Below, in pieces: positions 8,958 through 15,662 of a stretch of DNA of 64,000 bases. Under the pieces are notes generated by a model, which was not told where the DNA came from, ran no database searches, and was given only the letters and a program-made list of their open reading frames with translations. How positions within the stretch are numbered: the first letter of the stretch is position 1; the number at the start of each line of letters is the position of its first letter. The position numbers were made by a program, and so were the translations under genes. The DNA comes from CAWJMN01 sp963844055. GTDB taxonomy: Bacteria > Planctomycetota > Planctomycetia > Pirellulales > Pirellulaceae. The stretch covers positions 1,674,001 to 1,738,000 of the forward strand of contig CAWJMN010000001.1 of NCBI GenBank assembly GCA_963844055.1. Reading direction: 5' to 3'.

Positions 8958-9505
8958 TGAGTTTTGATATTCGCGTTTCCCAGGAAATCATGCATCGTGT
9001 CGAGTTCGCTCGCTTGCTCAACGAGCGAGGCTTGGATGGCATCGGCTGCGAAGTCGGTGTGTGTCGTGGCTACTTCACGGCGCAGTTGCTCCACGAGTGG
9101 GACTGTGCGGCAATGATCTTGATCGATCACTACAGCCCTTGCCAGGACTATCCCGACGGGCGTGATCTAGATGAGCGCATCGCCCGGTCATCGCTGGAGG
9201 CCTGGTCCGACAAGCTGATATGGGACAAGCGTCATAGCGTGGTGGCACTCGATTCCCTTCAGGATGCATCGCTAGATTTTCTCAACATCGATGGAGGTCA
9301 TCGATATTGCGAAGTGGATGCCGACATCAAAACGGGATATCAGAAGGTGCGGCCGGGTGGGCTCTTTTGCGGCCATGATTGGGACAAGCAATTCCCTGAG
9401 GTGCCGCGTGCTGTGAAGGAGTTCAGCGCACGCGAAGGGGTTACGGTCTACCTCACCAGCGAATACTTCGAGCATTGGAGCTGGTACTGCTGGAAGCCAC
9501 TCTAA
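8957..9505 (+). CDS. Class I SAM-dependent methyltransferase
   Basis: 182 residues. GCEVGVCRGYFTAQLL is the glycine-rich SAM loop (motif I); LDFLNIDGGHRYCEVDADI and VRPGGLFCGHDW are the following strands of a Rossmann fold as in the Methyltransf_24 family. The start ATG overlaps the stop of the PRTase-HAD gene, so the two products are probably made together and may act on one substrate. Methyltransferases of this family often act on sugars or small molecules rather than DNA; there is no DNA-methylase DPPY/NPPY motif. A copy of the GTTTCC-NN-GGAAAC palindrome (8975-8988) lies just inside the gene. Confidence 0.75.
   Translation: MSFDIRVSQEIMHRVEFARLLNERGLDGIGCEVGVCRGYFTAQLLHEWDCAAMILIDHYSPCQDYPDGRDLDERIARSSLEAWSDKLIWDKRHSVVALDSLQDASLDFLNIDGGHRYCEVDADIKTGYQKVRPGGLFCGHDWDKQFPEVPRAVKEFSAREGVTVYLTSEYFEHWSWYCWKPL
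8975..8988. promoter_or_regulatory. ParB/Noc-like palindrome, copy 3
   Basis: GTTTCC-CA-GGAAAT, one mismatch, 18 bases into the methyltransferase gene. Confidence 0.6.
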
Positions 9506-9522
9506 GACTCTAACAACGCTAG

Positions 9523-9699
9523 TTAGTCGTTCTCGTCGGCATCCTTGGGCTTTTTACGCAATGGGTAATTGTAGACCTGTATGGTCACGCGTTTCCTGCC
9601 TCTGCATGATGGACAAGTCTTGTTGTCACGTCGTGCTCCAAGGAAGCCATTGCCGTTGCAGAAGAAGCACCACTCTGTTCGGAATTCTTCTTTTCGCAT
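9523..9699 (-). CDS. Small protein with DnaJ-type zinc finger
   Basis: 58 residues, start ATG at 9699, stop at 9523. It has CFFCNGNGF and CPSCRGR, i.e. two CxxC(x)GxG-like pairs as in the DnaJ zinc centre, separated by 15 residues, and a basic then acidic tail. It is the last gene of the leftward arm, converging on the methyltransferase gene 17 bases away, and lies 29 bases after the next upstream gene. Function unknown; the zinc-binding call rests on the four cysteines. Confidence 0.6.
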   Translation of the reverse strand: MRKEEFRTEWCFFCNGNGFLGARRDNKTCPSCRGRKRVTIQVYNYPLRKKPKDADEND

Positions 9700-9728
9700 G
9701 GTGATGCCATCCTCGCCTGCATTTGCGT

Positions 9729-10388
9729 CTAGACTGTCGACATTCGCAGGATGTGGCCAGCGACAAGCCGATCGAGTGTTTGCCGAGCATGCAAAAGCTC
9801 AATCGCGTTTCTCCGTCTCGGCTTCGCAAAATAGGAGTCGTCGATCTGTGCGGCGTAACGTCCAACGGGAGGCATTTGCATGAAGCTGTGCTTCGTGCTG
9901 TAGTCGTCATCCCACAGTACCCTCTCGCTAATAGATTCGAGAATGACTGTCCATTCCTCAGCGTTGAACGCGGTTGGGTGAGGTAACTCAAACGGTCGCT
10001 CGTCGTTTGGCAGGTCGCGGTATACCTTCTGCAGGAGCAGCCGAAGCGTGCAGTCTTCGAGGATACTTTCCGTCTGTGCTATTCGGTCGATCTCCATCTC
10101 AATGGAGATCCGAAGCAGCCCAAAGACGGCTGCCACCGTAGCCTCACTGGTAGCTGTGAGCGGCGGAGGTGGGCAATGCGGGGCGGTGAGCGCATCGCAT
10201 ACGAGAGCTAGATAATAGACCTTTTGCGACACGCTGAGCGAATCAAAAGTGGCAACGCCAGTGTAGGAGTAGGTGCCACCTAGCCGGCTGTCTAGCTCAA
10301 TTTCATCATTGAGTTGGGCGGCCCCAAAACGAAAGACTTCCCACTCGGCGGGGCTGAGTATGCCGTTGCCCGAACAAACGTGCCACAT
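9729..10388 (-). CDS. Phage protein of unknown function
   Basis: 219 residues. The middle is helical (RIAQTESILEDCTLRLLLQ) and the end contains YFAKPRRRNAIELLHARQTL. There is no membrane segment or recognised motif. Codon use looks like a real gene over the full length and it is followed after 29 bases by the small zinc protein. Placed downstream of the phage sigma factor gene, from which it is separated by a 150-base gap holding a hairpin and one palindrome. Confidence 0.55.
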   Translation of the reverse strand: MWHVCSGNGILSPAEWEVFRFGAAQLNDEIELDSRLGGTYSYTGVATFDSLSVSQKVYYLALVCDALTAPHCPPPPLTATSEATVAAVFGLLRISIEMEIDRIAQTESILEDCTLRLLLQKVYRDLPNDERPFELPHPTAFNAEEWTVILESISERVLWDDDYSTKHSFMQMPPVGRYAAQIDDSYFAKPRRRNAIELLHARQTLDRLVAGHILRMSTV

Positions 10389-10442
10389 CAGAGATTCTCC
10401 TAGGTGCGTTGCGTTACCTGAGCAACCCTAGGACACATCGGC

Positions 10443-10467
10443 ATAGCGGGACAGAATTTCCCGCTAT
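10443..10467. terminator. Perfect 9-bp hairpin, possible terminator
   Basis: ATAGCGGGA at 10443-10451 and TCCCGCTAT at 10459-10467 are exact reverse complements with a 7-base loop, followed by TTTT on the plus strand only. It lies after the sigma factor gene (minus). The T-run is on the wrong side for that gene, so it may stop plus-strand read-through from the tail operon or act as a simple structured spacer. Confidence 0.45.
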
Positions 10468-10520
10468 TTTGTGGTAGTCAATTAGAACCGTGAAGCCCGC
10501 ACAACCGGTACAGCCGGGCC

Positions 10521-10534
10521 TTTTCCGGGGAAAC
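10521..10534. promoter_or_regulatory. ParB/Noc-like palindrome, copy 4
   Basis: TTTTCC-GG-GGAAAC, one mismatch, intergenic just after the sigma factor stop. Confidence 0.6.
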
Positions 10535-10541
10535 GCTGCCT

Positions 10542-11249
10542 CTAAAAGTGATCTCGTAGCTTTGCGACAACCGTCCTGAGCACCTCTAGCCCCTGTGTCC
10601 GCATCTGCGAGATCCGGCTCTCGGACACGCCCAGCACTTCACCGATGTGCCGCATCGTCATCCCTCGCCAATAGTACAAGTAGAACAGCACGAAGGTGTC
10701 GATCGACAAATGTCGCACCAATCCTTTCACGCCATCTAGTCTCTCGAGTAGCTGGACCTCATCTGCTGACAGGCTAGGCACGTCGAAGGTGCTCGTGCGG
10801 CTTTCGCCTTCCGTTGCTAGGCTGCTCATTTGGTGCGTGTGACGAGGCAACGACATGCGATACTCGCCATCGCTCCATTGGAGTTGATCTTTGACGGCAT
10901 CGGCCGTGGCCACACCATCTTGTTCAATGATCGACTGCTCGGCCTTGCGGCGAGTCGACTGTCGGATTCGCACGGAGCGAGGGATTGCATCTTGCTTGCG
11001 CAACCAATCCATGATTTCACCCCGCACGCGCCAGACCGCAAACGTAATGAACTTGACTCCACGAGATGCATTGAAGCGTTTGACTGCGTCCATGAGCCCG
11101 ATTAGGCCGGCTTGAATCAGATCGTCTCGGTCAATGCTACGTGGTAGCTTCTTGGCGATCGAGTTGGCTACTTTGGTTGCAAGCTCCAGATGCTCGTTGA
11201 ATAAAGCATCTTCGCGGCTGGCCACCGTTTTGTTCTTCTTCTTCGCCAT
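10542..11249 (-). CDS. RNA polymerase sigma factor, sigma-28/FliA-like group
   Basis: 235 residues. Residues about 20-85 are region 2 (DLIQAGLIGLMDAVKRF, then FITFAVWRVRGEIMDWLR); IPRSVR marks region 3; residues about 190-230 are region 4 with a helix-turn-helix (MTMRHIGEVLGVSESRISQM). This is the FliA/WhiG type of sigma-70 family, not an ECF. A sigma factor encoded by the phage would redirect host RNA polymerase to phage promoters, most likely late genes. The downstream target promoter sequence is not known. It follows the HD-domain gene by 3 bases in the leftward operon. Confidence 0.9.
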   Translation of the reverse strand: MAKKKNKTVASREDALFNEHLELATKVANSIAKKLPRSIDRDDLIQAGLIGLMDAVKRFNASRGVKFITFAVWRVRGEIMDWLRKQDAIPRSVRIRQSTRRKAEQSIIEQDGVATADAVKDQLQWSDGEYRMSLPRHTHQMSSLATEGESRTSTFDVPSLSADEVQLLERLDGVKGLVRHLSIDTFVLFYLYYWRGMTMRHIGEVLGVSESRISQMRTQGLEVLRTVVAKLRDHF

Positions 11250-11252
11250 AGG

Positions 11253-11888
11253 TCACATCCCCTTCGCAATCAGGTCGACGCACCGCTTCAGCCAACGGTC
11301 CGCCGCGAGTCCTGCTGACCAGAAGCTCAACGGTTGGGCGTGTTGCAGTGCGACCGGACATTCCCATTTTCGGCAGACGGCGGGCCACATGTGCCATTTT
11401 TCAATCATCATCATCTGCTTGTCCACCATTCGCACCAGTTCATGGATAAACAGCAAATGCTCAATTCCAGCCTTGGCGGCTATGACCTTGTCCCAGGCAA
11501 TTCGCAGCTCTCCGATGTCGTCTCGCCCTTCACGCGAGAGAGTGGCGAACAGCGGCCGCGACATGTCGCCGATAAACGCCTCGTGACAATCGTGCAGCAG
11601 AATCGCTATACGTAGGGGATGGGTCAGTTGTGGGCCAATCCACCTCTCAGCCAACCACAGGCAGCGAAGCGAGTGCTCTGCCACGCTGTAGTGATACTTC
11701 GTTTGGCCTGTGTACCGGCACGTGCGTGAGATGGAATTCGCAATCTCCGCGAATTCCACATCCTTGGGTTGCGGGCTCTTGAGGTCGATCCGATTGCCTC
11801 CAAGCGTTAGGAACGAGTCACGCTCGTGGTCAGGATCGGCGTAAATGGTCTTCACTGGCTGAGCTTCCTTTCTCGATTTGCGGCTCAT
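11253..11888 (-). CDS. HD-domain phosphohydrolase
   Basis: 211 residues from ATG 11888, which overlaps the stop of the ferredoxin-like gene (ATGA). YSVAEHSLRC, ILLHDCHEAFIGD and a later Asp-containing helix (ELVRMVDKQMM) form the H...HD...D metal site of HD hydrolases, close to YfbR-type nucleotidases often found in phages. Such enzymes hydrolyse deoxynucleotides and can adjust nucleotide pools for phage replication. The substrate cannot be read from sequence. The in-frame extension upstream of 11888 overlaps the neighbouring gene and is not expected to be translated. Confidence 0.8.
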   Translation of the reverse strand: MSRKSRKEAQPVKTIYADPDHERDSFLTLGGNRIDLKSPQPKDVEFAEIANSISRTCRYTGQTKYHYSVAEHSLRCLWLAERWIGPQLTHPLRIAILLHDCHEAFIGDMSRPLFATLSREGRDDIGELRIAWDKVIAAKAGIEHLLFIHELVRMVDKQMMMIEKWHMWPAVCRKWECPVALQHAQPLSFWSAGLAADRWLKRCVDLIAKGM

Positions 11889-12097
11889 TCCGTTGCCGCG
11901 ATCGTCAATGCTCCACTGGGACATTTCTCGACCTGCTCCACAGTCTCCGCTGATGACGCAGCAGTGAGGTTGACCCACGGCCGAGCCGCCAAATTGAAAA
12001 CCGCTGGTAGGCCTCGCCAGCACTTCTCACAGTGCGTGCACAAGGCCGAATCCCATAGGACGGTGATTTCACCGTTGGTGTAGGTTCGTTTGGCCAT
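11885..12097 (-). CDS. YjdI-like divergent 4Fe-4S mono-cluster protein
   Basis: 70 residues. The pattern GEITVLWD, CTHCEKC, LPAVFN, RPWVN and VEKCPSGAL matches the divergent single-cluster ferredoxins (Fer4_19, YjdI type): three Cys in C-x2-C-x2-C and a fourth in KCPSGA. The start overlaps the gene before it (stop at 12097) and the end overlaps the HD gene. Iron-sulfur proteins are rare among phage genes; a role as an electron carrier or sensor for a neighbour is possible but not shown. Confidence 0.8.
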   Translation of the reverse strand: MAKRTYTNGEITVLWDSALCTHCEKCWRGLPAVFNLAARPWVNLTAASSAETVEQVEKCPSGALTIAATE

Positions 12098-12471
12098 TAC
12101 TCACCATCGCCCTTCAGCTTTGCTACGACGTCGTCCACAATTTGGACAATCCCCCACAATGGAGTCTTGTGATCTATCGCTAGCCACTCATCGAATTGCA
12201 AGAAGATTGCCCTGTTTCGTGGAAGCTGAAGTGTGGCAAGTAGTGAAGATGTGAGATGCCTTAAGCGACTGCACTCTTCCTCCAACCGCGAAATCTCGTC
12301 CGTAAGTCTGCTCACAGCTTTCCCCCTTGTAGGACTCTCTTGCTCGGCCGCCCCAAACAGGAACGGCTGGCCTTCTTCAAACGGATCGTCACCGGACGTC
12401 ACAGGTCGCTCCTGCGCGAAGGACCGTGCGGCAATCTCCGCTATGCAGCGAGCGGATGACTTCTGTGCCAT
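12097..12471 (-). CDS. Coiled-coil phage protein of unknown function
   Basis: 124 residues from ATG 12471. Residues about 50-75 (SRLTDEISRLEEECSRLRHL) have heptad spacing of Leu and charges typical of a short coiled coil. The gene overlaps the end of the GNAT gene by 83 bases and abuts the ferredoxin-like gene. Function not recognised. Confidence 0.55.
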   Translation of the reverse strand: MAQKSSARCIAEIAARSFAQERPVTSGDDPFEEGQPFLFGAAEQESPTRGKAVSRLTDEISRLEEECSRLRHLTSSLLATLQLPRNRAIFLQFDEWLAIDHKTPLWGIVQIVDDVVAKLKGDGE

Positions 12472-12940
12472 CAATGGCCCAGCCGGCCGCTCGGAACACG
12501 CTGAAAGGATTGCCAACGCAATTCGTCCGGATCTCTTCCTGGAAGCCCGTCGCATGTAGCAGGCATTCGAGGTCACCACCACCGTCGCGTGGATGGCACC
12601 CAAGGATGTCGCTGCTCTTGGCAAGCATCGAACGAGCCGACTGGACCATCGCCCGCCCGATGCCATTGCGACGTAGATCCGGGTGGACGGCCATGTGCAG
12701 GATCTCGACGTCGCAGTCGTCCTCACGGTAGAACGACAGGATCATGTACGCCGGCACTACCTCCCGAATCCCAGTGCTCATGAGCACCTCATAGCCCCGG
12801 ACATGCTGGCAGCCCAGCAAGCTCTGGAGCGTCGTGGCGTCCAGTGCCATCTCCGCATAGAGCGGATCTTGGCAGCAGCATCGTTCCAAACGCAGCACTC
12901 GCTCATGGCCACCCAAGCGGTCGAGCTCGAAGGTAGCCAT
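12389..12940 (-). CDS. GNAT-family acetyltransferase
   Basis: 183 residues. VEILHMAVHPDLRRNGIGRAM contains the acetyl-CoA binding motif A of GNAT enzymes (V-x-P-x-x-R-x-x-G-I-G), followed by an amphipathic helix. Substrate unknown; phage GNATs can modify host proteins or small molecules. The C-terminal end overlaps the next gene in a different frame by 83 bases, which is long but not unusual for phages. Three adjacent Cys near residues 21-23 are notable. Confidence 0.75.
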   Translation of the reverse strand: MATFELDRLGGHERVLRLERCCCQDPLYAEMALDATTLQSLLGCQHVRGYEVLMSTGIREVVPAYMILSFYREDDCDVEILHMAVHPDLRRNGIGRAMVQSARSMLAKSSDILGCHPRDGGGDLECLLHATGFQEEIRTNCVGNPFSVFRAAGWAIDGTEVIRSLHSGDCRTVLRAGATCDVR

Positions 12941-12997
12941 TCAGTAAAGGATGTGCCGGCCTGGCTGGAAAAACTCCGTTGTACATGCGCAACCTCC

Positions 12998-13183
12998 CTA
13001 GCTAACTTTTTTGTCTTCGGTCGGCTGCTGACGACGTGCCAACAGCTCCGTCCGCTTGATCGTCACTTCTTTCGTGGCCGTAACCCCCACGCGAACCTTT
13101 CCGTCCCTGACGCTCACGATCATGATCTCACAGGGGCCGTCGACCACAATCGATTGACCCCGATAACGTGATAGCACTAACAT
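12998..13183 (-). CDS. csrA: CsrA/RsmA translational regulator
   Basis: 61 residues from ATG 13183: MLVLSRYRGQSIVV is the CsrA signature start, followed by IMIVSVRDGKVRVGVTA and IKRTELL. CsrA dimers bind GGA motifs in mRNA leaders and repress or stabilise messages. The ribosome binding site GGGAGG is directly upstream; a GTG 6 bases earlier is unlikely because CsrA begins with MLVLSR. Host genomes usually carry csrA near flagellar genes; here it is inside the phage early/regulatory operon and could retune host or phage translation during infection. Confidence 0.9.
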   Translation of the reverse strand: MLVLSRYRGQSIVVDGPCEIMIVSVRDGKVRVGVTATKEVTIKRTELLARRQQPTEDKKVS

Positions 13184-13207
13184 CTCCACCTCCCTGTTTT
13201 GATAATC

Positions 13208-13221
13208 GTTTCCTGGGAAAA
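13208..13221. promoter_or_regulatory. ParB/Noc-like palindrome, copy 5
   Basis: GTTTCC-TG-GGAAAA, one mismatch to GTTTCC-NN-GGAAAC. Lies between csrA and the stop of the next leftward gene. Confidence 0.6.
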
Positions 13222-13222
13222 C

Positions 13223-13480
13223 CTATTCCGCCAACTCATGCATCAGACCGAGCGTGATCACCGTTCGACGCTCGTGAATGATGCGAAACTCCTCCGACGC
13301 ATTGGTGCCATAGTTCTCCACCATGACTTGCTTTGCCTTCTCGAGGGCCGCGACGGGTGCACCCTTCTTGGCAAGCTCACAGGCCTCTTTGAGAATGCCG
13401 GCTTCCGGAACGGACCACCGGTTGTAGATGTGGCACCATTGTTCCAGCCGCATCTCATCTCGTTCGGTGCGTTGCTCCAC
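13223..13480 (-). CDS. Small phage protein of unknown function
   Basis: 85 residues from GTG 13480, which lies 2 bases after the TAG of the upstream gene and has a GGGGGAAA purine run upstream. A later Met at residue 9 is an alternative start. The protein is helical with CHIYNRWSVPEAGILKEA and KAKQVMVENYGT; no motif recognised. Confidence 0.5.
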   Translation of the reverse strand: MEQRTERDEMRLEQWCHIYNRWSVPEAGILKEACELAKKGAPVAALEKAKQVMVENYGTNASEEFRIIHERRTVITLGLMHELAE

Positions 13481-13482
13481 GG

Positions 13483-13671
13483 CTATTTCCCCCAGATGTA
13501 ATCTGCGGAGACCAACACGACGGTGAGGAAGATCCCCATGCCGATGTACGCTCCCCAGCACACGACGTTAGCCGCTCCTGCGCCTACGAATGCCGCAGTG
13601 CTGGTCCATGAGATAAGAAACGGCAGCACAGCAAACAGCACCACTAGCTGGATGGAATTGAAAACACGCAT
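13483..13671 (-). CDS. Small membrane protein with two transmembrane helices
   Basis: 62 residues from ATG 13671. Residues 8-27 and 36-56 are hydrophobic (LVVLFAVLPFLISW; GAYIGMGIFLTVVLVSADY). Two helices and small size are compatible with a class II-type holin, but no endolysin gene is next to it, so the role stays open. It is coupled to the next gene (stop 2 bases before GTG). Confidence 0.5.
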   Translation of the reverse strand: MRVFNSIQLVVLFAVLPFLISWTSTAAFVGAGAANVVCWGAYIGMGIFLTVVLVSADYIWGK

Positions 13672-13675
13672 GGGT

Positions 13676-13990
13676 CTACTCCTGATTTGAGGGATCGATA
13701 AAAAACGACGCTCTGACTGGCTTGCCATCGAGAAGCCACATCTCTCCAACGACTTTGTTGGAGCGATACTTTCTGATCTCCGAGAGTTGCCCGAACTCGT
13801 TGGGCTCGGAGAAGGTAACCGTCCATGCCCGATCTGTCGGCTCGGGGAATGGCCACTGGGTTTGCACCATGGCAGGTGCTGGCCAGAGCCAAGTCATGAG
13901 GTTCACGCTGCCAAAGGTGATCGCAAACGCGATGACCATGACTACCACTGTTTCGATTGTTATTTCGAGGATGAAATCGACCATTCGCAT
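13676..13990 (-). CDS. Small membrane-anchored phage protein
   Basis: 104 residues; the N-terminal 35 residues form one hydrophobic helix (VVVMVIAFAITFGSVNLMTW), followed by a hydrophilic beta-rich domain. Start ATG lies one base after the stop of the ParB-like gene, so it is co-translated with it. A second Met two residues in is an equally good start. Function unknown. Confidence 0.5.
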   Translation of the reverse strand: MRMVDFILEITIETVVVMVIAFAITFGSVNLMTWLWPAPAMVQTQWPFPEPTDRAWTVTFSEPNEFGQLSEIRKYRSNKVVGEMWLLDGKPVRASFFIDPSNQE

Positions 13991-13991
13991 G

Positions 13992-15623
13992 TTAGGCTCC
14001 CTTTTTCACTTTGGCCTTGGGTTGCTCGATCCGCTTGATGACCTTTGGCAGCGTCACATAGAAGCCGCCCTTGAGAACGTTGATCTTGGCTTGCTTGCCA
14101 GTCACTCGAGCGACCTCTGGCTCCTTGAGCTCTTTGGCGAGGTCTTCCAGTTGATCGGTTGTGAACAGGTTGTAGAAGTCCGACAGTAGTTCCTTGTGGG
14201 GCTCAGAAACTGCCGTCTGAAGGAATGCCCAGCGTTCCGCCAAATCATTCCCAAGCCACCGCATGGCCTGCTCTAGCACCTCTGTGGGCCATGCTTCATT
14301 GGCTAGTACCGCTACGGCCATGACACGATTGGCCATTGCACAGGCATCGTTTGGTTCAATCGAGATTACTTGGTCAAGCGATATCCCGAAGGAGCTGGTG
14401 CGACTGCGAGTTGGTGCTAGATTGCCGATGGCGTTTAGGATGATCCGTTGCTCGAGGTGAGCAGCTGCCCACACCGCGAGCCGAATTGATAACCCACCGG
14501 TCGGCATAAAGTCATCGGCGATAGTGATCGAGTCCGAGATGATCCGTTGCAGCCACCGATCTCGCCATGTGTTGATGCGTTTCGCGAGCTTCTCTGCGGC
14601 TTCCTTTTTCTTGATCTTCAGCTCGGCCGGCGTGAGCGGTCTCTTTTCGCCGTCGTCGTCAGCGACCGGAGCGTTCTTCCCCTTGGCCTTCTTCTGAATG
14701 AGTGGAATCTGGAGCGCTTCGTAGGCTTCTACGTTTGTCGCTACAAGGCGATCCTCGCCGCCAATTCGAATCGTCTTGACGTCAAGCGATTTCTCAAGTT
14801 CAGGCGTCAGCTTGAATAGCATCGGCTGGTCGGCCTGGTTGTACATTAACCCCAGGTTGCTATACCAATGCGTCTGCTTGTCGCAGGGCCGCGTGTGTTT
14901 CTCCAGCAATTGCTCAACGCTTCTCTCCAGGCTAGAGCGGTTGCTGAAGTCGTTGGATTCAAGTTCGTATTCATCGTTTTCTGCCTGAGCCTCTTCAAAC
15001 AGATCCCATGCCTCTTCGAGGCTTCCAAAAACGGCAGGCACCTCGCAGGCAGGCAACATCGTGCGGCCAAATGTCGCTGGCAACTTGCCGCTGGCGATCC
15101 GCTGCTGCCAGATCTCTGGTAGTCGTAGCAGGCCAACCGCATTGCTCGCGGCCGACGCACTCTCCAGGCCTACGGCCAAGGCAGCATCAGCACGCGTCAT
15201 GCCTCCACCGCCATTGCTCACTGGATCGCAGAGTCGCTCGATCAGCTTCGCTTGCTGGATAGGATTCAGATCCTCACGCAGTCCGTTGGCAATCGCCACC
15301 AGCTGCAGGGCCTTTGCGTCGTCCGCTTCAATCACCTTGCAGCGAATCACCAAGTGACCCAGTTTGCGAGCTGCGAGCGACCGCGTTTCCCCGGAAATGA
15401 TCTCGTACAGGCTCTCGTCGATTTGGCGAACGGTGAGCGGCTCAAGCAGGCCGTGCTGTGCGATGCTGGCGGCGATCTCGTCAACGCTGCTCTCACTGGG
15501 CTCCCTGTTGTCCGGGTGACGGCATAGCTGCGAGATCGGCAAATCCATCTGCACCCCTTCGATGTTGATCGGAGGCAGGTTGGCTGCTGTTTCGTTCGTT
15601 TTGGCTGGCTTCTTCTTTCCCAT
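13992..15623 (-). CDS. ParB/Noc-family DNA-binding protein
   Basis: 543 residues. Residues about 27-125 are the ParB N-terminal CTP-binding fold: SQLCRHPDNRE, the box II-like GETRSLAARKLG (78-89) and the box III-like IANGLREDLNPIQQA (111-125). Residues about 142-190 align with the ParB helix-turn-helix (MTRADAALAVGLES...LLRLPEIWQQRI). The last 350 residues are not like chromosomal ParB. ParB proteins load on parS as CTP-dependent clamps; Noc is a paralogue acting on many dispersed sites. Seven parS/Noc-like palindromes occur in the same prophage, one within this gene (15385-15398). No ParA is encoded here. Strong ribosome site AAGGAG before ATG. Confidence 0.87.
   Translation of the reverse strand: MGKKKPAKTNETAANLPPINIEGVQMDLPISQLCRHPDNREPSESSVDEIAASIAQHGLLEPLTVRQIDESLYEIISGETRSLAARKLGHLVIRCKVIEADDAKALQLVAIANGLREDLNPIQQAKLIERLCDPVSNGGGGMTRADAALAVGLESASAASNAVGLLRLPEIWQQRIASGKLPATFGRTMLPACEVPAVFGSLEEAWDLFEEAQAENDEYELESNDFSNRSSLERSVEQLLEKHTRPCDKQTHWYSNLGLMYNQADQPMLFKLTPELEKSLDVKTIRIGGEDRLVATNVEAYEALQIPLIQKKAKGKNAPVADDDGEKRPLTPAELKIKKKEAAEKLAKRINTWRDRWLQRIISDSITIADDFMPTGGLSIRLAVWAAAHLEQRIILNAIGNLAPTRSRTSSFGISLDQVISIEPNDACAMANRVMAVAVLANEAWPTEVLEQAMRWLGNDLAERWAFLQTAVSEPHKELLSDFYNLFTTDQLEDLAKELKEPEVARVTGKQAKINVLKGGFYVTLPKVIKRIEQPKAKVKKGA
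15385..15398. promoter_or_regulatory. ParB/Noc-like palindrome, copy 6
   Basis: GTTTCC-CC-GGAAAT, one mismatch. It lies inside the ParB-like gene near its 5' end, like parS sites found in or next to parB genes. Confidence 0.6.
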
Positions 15624-15662
15624 GGTTCACTCCTTGAAAACAGATCCCTTTGCCCCTTGGGG

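Noticed and set aside
13483..13671. Firm holin call
   Set aside because: Two membrane helices only; no endolysin gene is adjacent, so kept as unknown membrane protein.
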